Below, piece after piece: positions 18,172 to 26,523 of a DNA stretch of 64,000 nt. The stretch spans positions 1 to 64,000 of the forward strand of contig CBDCDJ010000007.1 in assembly GCA_965215355.1 (NCBI GenBank). The letters are read 5' to 3'. The notes beneath the pieces are model-generated. The model was not told the origin of the DNA and did not search any database. It saw only the letters and a list, made by a program, of their open reading frames with translations. Made by a program: the position numbers and the translations under genes. The number at the start of each line of letters is the position of its first letter. Position 1 is the stretch's first letter. The stretch comes from CBDCDJ01 sp965215355. Lineage in GTDB: Bacteria > Deinococcota > Deinococci > Deinococcales > Trueperaceae.

Positions 18172-18178
18172 CCTCCTT
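18172..18178 (-). promoter_or_regulatory. Strong Shine-Dalgarno deciding a probable ATC start
   Basis: On the minus strand the bases read AAGGAGG, a perfect anti-16S match. A seven-base gap follows before the ATC at 18164-18162, the frame of the exonuclease. The nearest GTG is out of frame. Either ATC is used, as in infC of many bacteria, or the sequence has an error in this codon. Confidence 0.6.
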
Positions 18179-18277
18179 CAGGTAACGAAGGCTCAGTGTA
18201 ACGAAGACAGGGTCACCCCCTCAGGAGCCGACCTCACGCTTTGGGTTGGTACCGAGCTGAGCGCCACACCCCCACTT

Positions 18278-19396
18278 CTACGGCACCCAGTCCTCGGGGC
18301 GCTCGCCGAGCCCCAAGCGCCACGCTACCGCCGCCGCGACGCGCGTTCCGGCGCGACCGTCGCCGTAGGGATTGCGCTTTTGGCGCATCGCGGTACGTTT
18401 TTCAGCGTCGCCGAGCAGCTCGAGCAACACCTGTTCGACCGTTTCCGGGTCGTTGCCCGCCAGCCTGAGCGCACCGACCTCGACTCCTTCGGGCCGCTCG
18501 GTCACGTTGCGCAGCACGACGACCGGCACGCCCAACGCCGTTCCCTCTTCCTGAATCCCGCCCGAGTCGGTGATGATAAGTTCCGAGGCGCGCCACAGCG
18601 CCAGGGCGGACAAATAATCGTAAGGCTCTTCCAACAGCACGTTGTCCATGCTAGAGAGCGGCGGCCACACGGCCTCGCGCACCGCCGGGTTGAGGTGGAC
18701 GGGGTAGACGAAGGTGTACTCGGGATGCGCCCGCGCCGCGTTGGCGACGGCTCGAGCCAAACCCGCCATGACGGGCAGGTTCTCGCGGCGGTGCATCGTC
18801 ACGCCGACGAGTTTGGTTTTCGGGAGGTGTTCGGGCAAGTGGGCGTGCTCGAGCAGCACCTGCACCGCGTCCACCGCGGTGTTGCCGGTGACGACGAGGG
18901 TGTTTGAAAGCTTGCCCTCGTTCAGAAGATTCTGCTTGGCCCACGGCGTCGGGGCTAAGTCGAGGTCGGTGAGGACGGCCGTGAGGCGGCGGTTGGCCTC
19001 TTCTGGAAACGGCTCTTGCAAACTGAACGAGCGCAAACCCGCCTCGACGTGGGCGACCGGAATACCCTCGTAAAATGCGGCCAGCGCCACCGCAAAGGTC
19101 GTCAGGGTGTCGCCGTGGACGAGCACGTAGTCCGCGTTCAGTTCGCGCAGTTTGCGCGCCGCTTCGGGAACGATTCGGCTCAGCAGAATCGGCAGGGTTT
19201 GGCGGGCGCTCATCACGTTGAGGTCGGCGTCGGGCGTCAGGTTGAACAGCTCTAAAACTTGGTCGAGCTGTTCGCGCTGTTGGCCGGTGACGAGGAGAAG
19301 CGGCTCTACGCCCGCCTGCGCCTGCAGCGCGGTAACGACCGGGGCCATCTTCGTCGCCTCGGGCCGGGTGCCGAAGGCGACACAGACACGCTTCAC
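18278..19396 (-). CDS. wecB: UDP-N-acetylglucosamine 2-epimerase (non-hydrolysing)
   Basis: The 372-residue enzyme converts UDP-GlcNAc to UDP-ManNAc for surface polysaccharides. It starts with GTG at 19396 and reads VKRVCVAFGTRPEATKMAPV. Family motifs follow in order: VHGDTLTTF, HVEAGLRSF, FPEEANRRL, GVTMHRRENL, VHLNPAVRE and ITDSGGIQEE, the last in the UDP-binding site. It lies 11 bases after the WecA-type gene, so the two form an operon. An upstream extension in this frame is a shadow of that neighbour. Confidence 0.93.
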   Translation of the reverse strand: MKRVCVAFGTRPEATKMAPVVTALQAQAGVEPLLLVTGQQREQLDQVLELFNLTPDADLNVMSARQTLPILLSRIVPEAARKLRELNADYVLVHGDTLTTFAVALAAFYEGIPVAHVEAGLRSFSLQEPFPEEANRRLTAVLTDLDLAPTPWAKQNLLNEGKLSNTLVVTGNTAVDAVQVLLEHAHLPEHLPKTKLVGVTMHRRENLPVMAGLARAVANAARAHPEYTFVYPVHLNPAVREAVWPPLSSMDNVLLEEPYDYLSALALWRASELIITDSGGIQEEGTALGVPVVVLRNVTERPEGVEVGALRLAGNDPETVEQVLLELLGDAEKRTAMRQKRNPYGDGRAGTRVAAAVAWRLGLGERPEDWVP

Positions 19397-19407
19397 CCGT
19401 GCCTCAC

Positions 19408-20523
19408 CTAGTCGCCGATGCCCAAGGTTTCGCGCCGCACTTCGGCCAGGCGCAACACGCAGACCGCGAAGATGAGCAGCACCGTCGCCGTCACGGTGAG
19501 GTACATCAAAACCGGCGGCGTCCGCGACAAAATCATGCCCAAGGTGCCGAGGGCCAGCGTCGCCAGCCACAAACTGACCACCGCCAGCCGCGATGAACCG
19601 CTGCGCACCCGCAGGATGTCGTGGAGGTGGTCGTTGCCCGCTATGGCCGGGTTGATACCTCGAGACAAGCGCCGCAGGGTCACTTGCGTGATGTTCACGA
19701 CCGGCAACGCCAGCACTAGAATCGGCGTGGCGACGGTGACGGCGGCCGTCACCTTGAGCGCGCCCAACACGCTCACCGCGGCCAGCACGTAGCCCAGCAT
19801 GTACGCGCCCGAGTCGCCCATGTAGATTTTGGCGGGCGTGAAGTTGTGCCGCAAAAAACCCAGCGCCGACCCCGCCAAGGCTGACAACAGCAACACCGCC
19901 GCGCCCCGGTCGGGAAACTGCACCGCGACGGCGAGGAGGCTGAGGCTCGAGATGGCCGCAATCCCCGACGACAACCCGTCCAGCCCGTCGATAAAATTAA
20001 ATGCGTTGGTAAAACCCACAATCCACACCAGCGTCACCACCACCGCCAGCACTTCGGCAATGCCGGAGAGGTACACATAATTGCTGTCGGCGAACAGCCC
20101 CACCTCGCCGAAATAGTTGGTGATGTATTCAATCTTGACCCCGTTGACGACCAGAATTCCCGCCGCCACGAACTGCGAGGCGAGTCGCATGAGCGAGGGA
20201 ACTTCCCACATGTCGTCCATAAATCCGACCAGCGTCATCAGCGAGCCGCCCAGGACGATGGCTAGGAGTTCCACGCGGTACTGCTCGAGCAGCGCGGGTT
20301 GAAAAATACTGGCGAGGAGCAGCGCCACCAAAAAGCCGCCCAAAATTGCAATCCCGCCGATGTTGGGCACGGCCCCTGCGTGCAACCGCCGCCCGCCGCC
20401 CTCCTGCACCGCGCCGATGCGCAGCGCAAAGGCGCGCACCTGCGGCACGAAAAACGCCACCCCGACGAGCGCCGACACGAACGACACGCTCACCAGCCAG
20501 AAATAACTCATCACCCCTTGCAC
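19408..20523 (-). CDS. Polyprenyl-phosphate GlcNAc-1-phosphate transferase (WecA/TagO family)
   Basis: This 371-residue polytopic membrane protein has about ten hydrophobic segments and the MraY/WecA family motifs: LVGFMDDMWEVP (Asp-Asp for magnesium and substrate), NAFNFIDGLDGLSSG, KIYMGDSGAYMLGY, and AGNDHLHDIL near the C terminus, the cytoplasmic His-containing loop. It transfers GlcNAc-1-phosphate, or a related sugar phosphate, to undecaprenyl phosphate. That is the first step of a lipid-linked surface polysaccharide. With wecB downstream it could feed ManNAc-containing polymers. The start may be ATG at 20523 or at 20511. Confidence 0.92.
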   Translation of the reverse strand: MQGVMSYFWLVSVSFVSALVGVAFFVPQVRAFALRIGAVQEGGGRRLHAGAVPNIGGIAILGGFLVALLLASIFQPALLEQYRVELLAIVLGGSLMTLVGFMDDMWEVPSLMRLASQFVAAGILVVNGVKIEYITNYFGEVGLFADSNYVYLSGIAEVLAVVVTLVWIVGFTNAFNFIDGLDGLSSGIAAISSLSLLAVAVQFPDRGAAVLLLSALAGSALGFLRHNFTPAKIYMGDSGAYMLGYVLAAVSVLGALKVTAAVTVATPILVLALPVVNITQVTLRRLSRGINPAIAGNDHLHDILRVRSGSSRLAVVSLWLATLALGTLGMILSRTPPVLMYLTVTATVLLIFAVCVLRLAEVRRETLGIGD

Positions 20524-20617
20524 GGCCCTATTTTAAGCCGTAGGCGTGTGGGTTTGTAAAGCCGGAGGAACTTTCAAACTGCTCAGCGGGCCGGTTTGGA
20601 CTTTTTCCTGTAAAGAA

Positions 20618-21208
20618 TTAAAGCTCATAACCACAGGGGAGAAGGATTTTCTTAACCTCGTCCAGTTTTTCTTGAAAATCTTGGATAAGGCGATTGGAAG
20701 TTGGAAGACGCGCTCGCTGCGCATCCTCAAGCACGTTTTCGTCTTGCATACCGGTGTAGTGGGAAAGCAGTTGCACAAGCTCGAAGTCGCTGAGCGATTC
20801 GCCGAGTACGGTGACGAGTGGACGATAGAGCAACCGCAGTATACCTTCGGGGAACGCACACTCCAGCATCCTGTAGAAGTTTTGCAGATTCTCAGGCAAA
20901 GCGTTCACGTCGTTTTTGAAAGACTTGTAGTACCCCGCGTTGAGCGACTGAAGTGTTACCAAAGCTGCTGCACACTCTTGCCGCAGCTCTTCCTCGGTAG
21001 CTTTGTTTGGGTTGATCCAAGGCATATCACTGATGGTGTCTATAGTGGTATATATGCTGCTCAAGGTACGTTCCTCTTCGACCGCACCAAAGGAGTCATC
21101 ACTTTTGTAGAGCCTGTAGTATTTGCCTGCAAACTCCTCAAAAGTTAATTTGTCAGCCAGAAATGACGCTATGAGCTTTATGTAAGGTGGCAATCGATCG
21201 GGCATCAT
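20618..21208 (-). CDS. Possible colicin-type immunity protein, orphan, AT-rich
   Basis: The first roughly 90 residues (LIASFLADKLTFEEFAGKYY, LYKSDD and a paired-acidic region before EEELRQECAAALVTL) resemble the bacterial self-protective colicin-like immunity family. The C-terminal 100 residues form a separate acidic, probably helical region that I do not recognise. The gene is clearly less GC-rich than its neighbours and lacks the CTCGAG hexamer that is common elsewhere, which points to recent acquisition. No toxin gene is adjacent. It starts at ATGATG at 21208 and is 196 residues long. The family call is from pattern memory and is moderate at best. Confidence 0.5.
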   Translation of the reverse strand: MMPDRLPPYIKLIASFLADKLTFEEFAGKYYRLYKSDDSFGAVEEERTLSSIYTTIDTISDMPWINPNKATEEELRQECAAALVTLQSLNAGYYKSFKNDVNALPENLQNFYRMLECAFPEGILRLLYRPLVTVLGESLSDFELVQLLSHYTGMQDENVLEDAQRARLPTSNRLIQDFQEKLDEVKKILLPCGYEL

Positions 21209-21312
21209 GCTAATCCTGTCGCTACAGCTTTCCTTTGACGGTAAGTTTTCTGTTTTTGTCTTCCATTGAGAAAATTACACAACCGCTCGAGCCCCTCACC
21301 CTACAACCCAAG

Positions 21313-21966
21313 CTACCGCGTCCCGTAAATCCGGTCGCCCGCGTCGCCCAAACCCGGCACGATGTAGCCCTTTTCGTTGAGGTGGTCGTCCAGCGCAGCC
21401 AGCAAAATAGGCGTGTCCGGGTGAACTTTATGCACCGCCTCCACCCCTTCCGGCGCGCCGATGATGCAAAGCAAACGCGGCGTCGTCACGCCCAAGTCTT
21501 TCAAAATGCTGAGGGCGGCCACCGCGCTGCCGCCGGTCGCCAGCATCGGGTCGAGGACGAACACCTCGCGCTCGGCGATGTCGGAAGGCAGTTTGCGGAA
21601 ATACTCGACCGGCAGCAGGGTGTCGTGGTCGCGGTACAGCCCGATGTGGCCGACTCGAGCGCTCGGCACGAGGTTCAAAATACCGTCGAGCATGATGAGT
21701 CCGGCCCGCAAAATAGCGACGAGGGCGAGTTTTTTACCGGCGAGCCGCTTGCCCTGGGCCAGCGCCACCGGCGTCTCGACCTCGGCGTCTTCCAGCGGCA
21801 GGTCGCGCATCGCTTCGAAGGCCATGAGCATCGTGACCTCTTCGCAGAGCGCGCGAAAGTCGCGGACATTCGTCGCCACGTCGCGGAGGATGGAGAGTTT
21901 GTGCTGGATGAGCGGGTGGTCCATCACGGTCACGTCGGCTCGAGGTGTTGCAGCGTTCTGGGTCAT
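21313..21966 (-). CDS. upp: Uracil phosphoribosyltransferase
   Basis: The 217-residue enzyme salvages uracil with PRPP to UMP. The motifs are VMDHPLIQHKLSILRD at the N terminus, LVAILRAGLIMLDG, VLDPMLATGGSAVAAL (the PRPP-binding loop) and a C-terminal GLGDAGDRIYGTR, which binds uracil. The ATG at 21966 gives the family length. An upstream start at 22026 would add 20 unrelated residues. It stands alone between the immunity-like gene and the nag operon. Confidence 0.95.
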   Translation of the reverse strand: MTQNAATPRADVTVMDHPLIQHKLSILRDVATNVRDFRALCEEVTMLMAFEAMRDLPLEDAEVETPVALAQGKRLAGKKLALVAILRAGLIMLDGILNLVPSARVGHIGLYRDHDTLLPVEYFRKLPSDIAEREVFVLDPMLATGGSAVAALSILKDLGVTTPRLLCIIGAPEGVEAVHKVHPDTPILLAALDDHLNEKGYIVPGLGDAGDRIYGTR

Positions 21967-22080
21967 GGTCACAAGGCTACCATTCGGGCTGGGAGGCTTT
22001 GAAGACGGCTCGAGCGGCGGAGGCAAAAGCTGTTCGTCATTCGTTGTTAGCGAAGTCAGAGGCTGGCTCTCAACGCTCTT

Positions 22081-22863
22081 CTACCGATAAACCTGCCACT
22101 CCGGCTCGTTCTCGAACGCCCAGCGGTAGTAGTCGCGGCCCTGCAACGCGCTCGCGGCGGCTCCGTCGACGATGACCTTGCAGTTCGGGTGCAGTTGCAA
22201 GGCGGTCGCACTGATCATGGCGGTAATCGGGCCTTCGGTGGCTTTGGCTAGAATGCTCGCTTTCTTTGCCCCCGTTACCACCATCACGATTTCGCGCGCT
22301 TCTAAAATGGTGCCGACGCCCATCGTCAGCGCGCGCCGCGGTACCCGGTCAGCGCCGCCGAAGAAGGCGGCGTTTTGCTCGCGGGTAACAAGCGTCAAGG
22401 CTTTTTCGCGGGTGCGCGACATCAGCGACGACAGCGGCTCGTTGAAGCCGATGTGCCCGGCCTCGCCTAGCCCCAGCAATTGCAGGTCGATGCCGCCCGC
22501 CAGGGCAATCTGCGCCTCGTAACGCCGCGCCTCGGCTTCCAAGTCGGGGGCGGTGCCGTCGGGCAAAAAAGTATTTTCGGGCTTCAGGTCGACGCGCTCG
22601 AACAGGCGCTCAAACATGTAGGCGTGGTACGAGCGCTCGTCGCTCGGCGCTAAACCGACGTACTCGTCTAAGTTGAAGGTGCGGCACTCGGAGAACTCGA
22701 GCCCTTCTTCGTGCAAGCGCGCCAGCTCGTCGTAGACGCTTTCCATCGTCCGGCCGGTAGCGCAGCCCAAGACCAGGTCGGGTTTGGCGTGCAGGCGGCT
22801 GGCGACGACGGCTGCGGTGAGTTTGGCGGCTGCGGCGGCGCTGTCTTGGATGAGGATTTCCAC
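22081..22863 (-). CDS. nagB: Glucosamine-6-phosphate deaminase
   Basis: This 260-residue aldo-keto isomerase/deaminase converts glucosamine-6-phosphate to fructose-6-phosphate and ammonia. It shows LGCATGRTMESVYDEL (phosphate binding), TFNLDEYVGL with the catalytic Asp, GLGEAGHIGFNEP with the His and Glu of the relay, and VTGAKKASIL. It starts three bases after the kinase gene and is the last gene of the nag operon. Length and motifs fit the family closely. Confidence 0.95.
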   Translation of the reverse strand: MEILIQDSAAAAAKLTAAVVASRLHAKPDLVLGCATGRTMESVYDELARLHEEGLEFSECRTFNLDEYVGLAPSDERSYHAYMFERLFERVDLKPENTFLPDGTAPDLEAEARRYEAQIALAGGIDLQLLGLGEAGHIGFNEPLSSLMSRTREKALTLVTREQNAAFFGGADRVPRRALTMGVGTILEAREIVMVVTGAKKASILAKATEGPITAMISATALQLHPNCKVIVDGAAASALQGRDYYRWAFENEPEWQVYR

Positions 22864-22866
22864 GGT

Positions 22867-23793
22867 TCAAACCTCTTTCGTTGCGGACGTTTGCCGCGCC
22901 AGCTCGAGCGCCAGTCGCGCCGCCGCGCGCACGGGTTCGGAGGGGACGGTCTCGAGACCCGTACCCTGCGGCAGAGCCGCGCGCAGCGCCTCGGTCAACA
23001 CCGGGCTCAACTTTGAAATGCCACCGGTGAAGGCCACGGGGAGCGGTCTGCCGACGCGCTGCAACACGGCCACAGCGAGCCGCGCGAGTTCTTGGCCTGC
23101 CCGCGTCAAAATCGTGACTGCCGCGTCGTCGCCTGCTCGAGCAGCTTCGGCCACCGCGGGCGCGAGCGCGGCGACCCGGCTGCGCCCGCCGCCGTAAACG
23201 GTCTCGATAACGTCGTCCCAGTGGTCGCTGCCGAGGGCGTCGTAAATACCCTGTGCGAGCGGCGTGTCGGCAGGATAGCCGAGTTCGTCGAGCAGGCGAA
23301 ACGTTTGCCGGATGCCTTGCTGCCCAATCCAAAAGCCCGCGCCCGCGTCGTCGATGAGGTAGCCGTAGCCGCCCGCGCGCACGGTCTCCCCGCCCGCCGT
23401 CACGTGGTAACCGACGCTGCCCGTCCCCGCGTAGAGCAGCACGCCCGCGCCGGGTAGGAAGGCGCTGGCGTAGGCGATGTGCAGGTCGTTGTCGAACAGG
23501 ATGCGTTTATGGGGCAAACCCGACACCTCCCGCGCTCGAGCTTGGAACAGTTCAGCCGCCGCGGTGCCGCCGTGCAGCCCGGTAATACCGCCGACCACGG
23601 CGTCCGGCCGGGCGATATGCGAAGCTGCTCTAAGCAGTTCGGCGAGCCGTCCAAGGTTTTCCTCTTTTCCTTCGGGCGTAAACACGTGGCCGGTCAACGG
23701 CCCGAGCGTGCCGCGGCCCAGCTCGAGCCCGGTATCCTCCAGCAACAGCCACCTCGTGCTCGAGCCGCCCGCGTCGATGCCGAGCCCGACCAC
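22867..23793 (-). CDS. N-acetylglucosamine kinase, BadF/BadG/BcrA/BcrD ATPase family
   Basis: The 308-residue protein opens with VGLGIDAGGSSTRWLLLE, the phosphate-1 loop of the ASKHA fold. It also has GGITGLHGG, LYAGTGSVGYHV and VAFTGGISKLSPVL, the phosphate-2 and adenosine motifs. It probably phosphorylates N-acetylglucosamine, or N-acetylmuramate-derived sugars, so that NagA and NagB can act. GTG at 23793 directly abuts the TAA of nagA, which fixes the start. The substrate is inferred from the operon. Confidence 0.85.
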   Translation of the reverse strand: MVGLGIDAGGSSTRWLLLEDTGLELGRGTLGPLTGHVFTPEGKEENLGRLAELLRAASHIARPDAVVGGITGLHGGTAAAELFQARAREVSGLPHKRILFDNDLHIAYASAFLPGAGVLLYAGTGSVGYHVTAGGETVRAGGYGYLIDDAGAGFWIGQQGIRQTFRLLDELGYPADTPLAQGIYDALGSDHWDDVIETVYGGGRSRVAALAPAVAEAARAGDDAAVTILTRAGQELARLAVAVLQRVGRPLPVAFTGGISKLSPVLTEALRAALPQGTGLETVPSEPVRAAARLALELARQTSATKEV

Positions 23794-24897
23794 TTAAACG
23801 ACCTTTCTGCCGGCGACGTAGACCTCGAGAACCTGCAAGTCCTCGTCCAACACCACGATGTCGGCCCGTTTGCCGGGTTCCAAAACACCCCTGTCGCTCA
23901 AACCCATATACCGTGCGGGCGTCTGCGCCAACAGGCGGCCGGCTTGCACGACGGACAATCCTGCGCTGACCGCGTTGCGCAGCGCCTGGTCGAGCGTCAA
24001 CACGCTCCCGGCCAAAGTCCCGTCGGGCAAGCGGCCCACCCCGCCGGACACCGTGACCTTTTGCCCGCCGAGTTCCGTCTCGCCCGCCTCGAGCCCACAC
24101 GCGCGGATGCTGTCGGTGACGAGGTGTAAGCCCATCGGCTTGGCGGCGAACGCCGCCAAAAAGCTGCCTTCATAAACGTGGTGGGTGTCGAAGATAATTT
24201 CGGCGTAGCTTGCCGGGTCGGCCAGCGCCGCGCCGACGGCACCGGGTGCGCGGCTTTCCAGCGGGCTCATGGCGTTGTAAAGGTGGGTAAAACCCGCCGT
24301 ACCGCCCGCGTCGCGCACGACTTTTGTGAAGGCTCGAGTCGTTTCGTAGTCCGCCACCGTGTGCCCCACGCTCACCCGCACGCCCGCTGAGGCGAAGGTT
24401 TGTGCCGCTTCAAGCGCCCCCGGCAGTTCCGGTGCCAGCGTGACGAGCGAGACGACATCAAGCTCGAGCACCTCTTCGACACGTTCCTGCGTGGGCTCGA
24501 GGACAAAGCTCGGCTGCGCCCCGAGCCGTTTCTCGCTGATGAAGGGTCCTTCTAAATGAGCCCCCGGAACGTCCGGCAGGTTGGGGTCGTTCATTTCGCG
24601 CACTTCCCGCACACCTTTCAGCGCAGCCAAAACTTTTTCCCAAGGATTGGTAATCGTCGCCGGGTAGAGCGTGGTCGTGCCGTGCTCTAAATGAAAGCGG
24701 GCCAACGCGCGCACGCCCTGGGGGCCGTCCATCGTGTCGCCGCCGTTACCACCGTGGAGGTGCGTGTCGATAAAGCCGGGCAGCAGGTAAGGCCCACCGC
24801 CCCGCTTCGGGGTGACCTCTTCCACTGTGGTCCCAAAAGTGATTTCGCCCGCGCGCACGCCCGACGGTGTCACCAAGCGGCCTTGTAAACGCGCCAT
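23794..24897 (-). CDS. nagA: N-acetylglucosamine-6-phosphate deacetylase
   Basis: The 367-residue amidohydrolase removes acetate from GlcNAc-6-phosphate. Motifs in order are LPGFIDTHLHGGNGGD (the HxH site, here variant), PGAHLEGPFIS (metal Glu), VSVGHTVADY, FTHLYNAMSPL and LVTDSIRACG with the catalytic Asp. The ATG at 24897 is preceded by GGAAGGTGGGGGA, which acts as ribosome-binding site; a longer frame upstream lacks family residues. It is the first gene of the nagA-kinase-nagB operon. It may serve recycling of cell-wall amino sugars or chitin-derived sugar use. Confidence 0.95.
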   Translation of the reverse strand: MARLQGRLVTPSGVRAGEITFGTTVEEVTPKRGGGPYLLPGFIDTHLHGGNGGDTMDGPQGVRALARFHLEHGTTTLYPATITNPWEKVLAALKGVREVREMNDPNLPDVPGAHLEGPFISEKRLGAQPSFVLEPTQERVEEVLELDVVSLVTLAPELPGALEAAQTFASAGVRVSVGHTVADYETTRAFTKVVRDAGGTAGFTHLYNAMSPLESRAPGAVGAALADPASYAEIIFDTHHVYEGSFLAAFAAKPMGLHLVTDSIRACGLEAGETELGGQKVTVSGGVGRLPDGTLAGSVLTLDQALRNAVSAGLSVVQAGRLLAQTPARYMGLSDRGVLEPGKRADIVVLDEDLQVLEVYVAGRKVV

Positions 24898-24920
24898 TCC
24901 CCCACCTTCCTCGAGGCGAT

Positions 24921-24941
24921 TGTATACCACACCTATACCAA
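24921..24941 (-). promoter_or_regulatory. Direct repeat GGTATA-N5-GGTATA upstream of nagA, possible operator or promoter part
   Basis: On the minus strand the region reads GGTATAGGTGTGGTATAC about 25 bases before the ATG. The second half, TATACAAT, could also be part of a -10 element. GntR-type regulators often control nag operons, but no such gene is adjacent and the match is only suggestive. Confidence 0.35.
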
Positions 24942-25050
24942 AAGCGGCTTTTGTTGGAGGTCTTCTTGTTCCATCAGGGGAGGCTTGGATGAACCGAAAG
25001 CCCAACGGGTGTGACGTCGTTGAAAAAGCGTTTGGCGCGAACTGTAGGGC

Positions 25051-25452
25051 TCAAGTGCTCGTTTCCCAGTCCTCGAGTCCAAGGCCCGGCACCCGCTCGA
25101 ATTCGCGGGTGTTGTGCGTGACCAGGGTCAGCTCGTGGGTCAGGGCAATCGCGGCAATCATCAAGTCGTTGGGGCCGATAAGCTGGCCTCTGCGCCTCAG
25201 GTCGGCGCGTAAAGTTCCGTAAGCTTTGGCACAGGCATCGTCAAAAGATAGAGAAGCGAAGGGGCGGCAAAAACGCTCCACATTGGCGAGGTTTTTCGCG
25301 ACCGCCGCACCGGCTCGAGCACCGTAATAGAGTTCGGCCTTGACAACCGAACAAAGGCACAACTCAGTCGCAGCGTAGTGTTTGAAACGGCTGACGACGG
25401 CAGCATTGCTTTTGAGAACGCCGACGCAGACGTTCGTGTCGAGCAGGTACAC
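25051..25452 (-). CDS. vapC: Type II toxin, VapC-like PIN-domain ribonuclease
   Basis: The 133-residue PIN protein starts VYLLDTNVCVGVLKSN with the first metal Asp. It continues with VVKAELYYGA (the conserved Glu), IGPNDLMIAAIAL (third acidic site) and LVTHNTREFERV, all in FitB/VapC order. It would cleave RNA, commonly tRNA. GTG at 25452 overlaps the antitoxin stop by one base in TAGTG, which establishes the start and the operon. A longer frame upstream belongs to the antitoxin gene. Confidence 0.9.
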   Translation of the reverse strand: MYLLDTNVCVGVLKSNAAVVSRFKHYAATELCLCSVVKAELYYGARAGAAVAKNLANVERFCRPFASLSFDDACAKAYGTLRADLRRRGQLIGPNDLMIAAIALTHELTLVTHNTREFERVPGLGLEDWETST

Positions 25453-25673
25453 TACAGGGGGTCTCGCTCTTCTAACGGCAAGTCTTCGGGCTCTTCGAAG
25501 TCGCCGACCCAACTGCCGACGACCTCCTCGAAGTATCCTTCCGGCCAGCCCGTCGGCGTTTCACGTTGGACTATCTCGGCCAGGTATTTGGACAAGCTCA
25601 TCTTCCTGGTTTTGGCCTGCTCACGCAAACGCTTTGCTACTTCGTCGGGTACGTAAAGATGGAGTTGCGGCAC
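25452..25673 (-). CDS. Antitoxin of the VapBC-like pair
   Basis: This 73-residue acidic protein has an N-terminal strand and helix pair, QLHLYVPDEVAKRLREQA, followed by MSLSKYLAEIVQRE. That pattern fits a ribbon-helix-helix DNA-binding antitoxin. The acidic tail (FEEPEDLPLEERDPL) is the probable toxin-neutralising segment. It is immediately upstream of the PIN toxin with a one-base overlap. Such antitoxins usually repress their own promoter. Confidence 0.8.
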   Translation of the reverse strand: MPQLHLYVPDEVAKRLREQAKTRKMSLSKYLAEIVQRETPTGWPEGYFEEVVGSWVGDFEEPEDLPLEERDPL

Positions 25674-26040
25674 CGGTCACCTCGAAGTTCAAAATAACAC
25701 ATACTTCACATACACTTCGTCAAATTGTTTCTTTTGGTTAAATCGTTTTCGGAGGCGTTGCAACCTGTCACCTCGGCCGCTCCGTATGCCTTGACCGTGT
25801 TGACCTCAACATGCTACAGTTCGCATCGTTATAGCCTTTTCTGCATAAAAATCCGCGGAGGGCTTTTGCAACGGACCTAACGGACAAAGTCAAGAGCGGG
25901 AGTTGATGAGCCTGTGCGGGCGAGGGTGGGTTCGTCGGCAGTTCGACTCGAAAGGTGAAGCGAATGATTCACGGACGATACACAGCGAGAAGCGGGTCGT
26001 GTGGGTTTGCCCAATTCATACCGCTTGAAAAGCTCGAGCG
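25674..26040. other. 367-base intergenic region between divergent VapBC and GNAT genes
   Basis: No coding sequence is convincing here. The left 90 bases are AT-rich and should contain the leftward antitoxin promoter. The middle holds a plausible rightward promoter (25791-25820). The following roughly 220 bases would be a long leader of the GNAT gene, in which I see no recognised element. Confidence 0.45.
25791..25820 (+). promoter_or_regulatory. Putative sigma-70 promoter with palindrome in the spacer
   Basis: TTGACC at 25791-25796 and TACAGT at 25815-25820 are separated by 18 bases. The spacer holds GTTGACCTCAAC (25799-25810), whose GTTGA and TCAAC arms are complementary and could bind a regulator. 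Confidence 0.4.
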
Positions 26041-26517
26041 GTGTTAGAAGCGGTAGCGCCCGAAACCGAGCCTTACGAGGCGGCCCGGCTGCGGCAGGCG
26101 AGCTTGCAGGACGTGGGCGCGTTGGTGACGCTTTACGCTCGAGCCCGCGAGCACAGTGCCGAGACGCCTGCGACGATGCGCGAATGGCTCGAGCACGGCG
26201 GCGCGCTGTTGCTGGAAAACCGTGCCGGCGAGGTGATTTGCGCCCTGCGCTGGCGTGAAGGCGGGGTGGGTTGGCACTTGGACCGCGTCGCGACGCTGCT
26301 CGAGGCGCGGTCGCAAGGGTACGGGCGCTGGCTCATGACCAAGGTCGAAGCGTTGGCGATTCGCACCAACATTCCCACCCTCAGCCTGACTTTGGACACC
26401 GTGCGCGACGACCTGACGAACTACTACCGGCGCATGGGCTACCGGGTTACCGAGCAGACGGCTCGGGAGGTCACCTTGGAAAAGCGGGTCGGGGGGATGT
26501 GGCAGTACCAGCGGTGA
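26041..26517 (+). CDS. GNAT-family N-acetyltransferase
   Basis: The 158-residue protein has the GNAT fold. An N-terminal RLRQASLQDVGALVTLYARA helix precedes strand segments, and VATLLEARSQGYGRWLMTKVEALA is the acetyl-CoA pyrophosphate-binding region (here QGYGRW). The segment NYYRRMGYRV is the usual C-terminal motif. A GTG start at 26041 fits best, although no strong ribosome-binding site precedes it. The substrate is unknown. Its stop lies just seven bases from the corrected end of the converging antitoxin-like gene. Confidence 0.8.
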   Translation: MLEAVAPETEPYEAARLRQASLQDVGALVTLYARAREHSAETPATMREWLEHGGALLLENRAGEVICALRWREGGVGWHLDRVATLLEARSQGYGRWLMTKVEALAIRTNIPTLSLTLDTVRDDLTNYYRRMGYRVTEQTAREVTLEKRVGGMWQYQR

Positions 26518-26523
26518 GGAACA

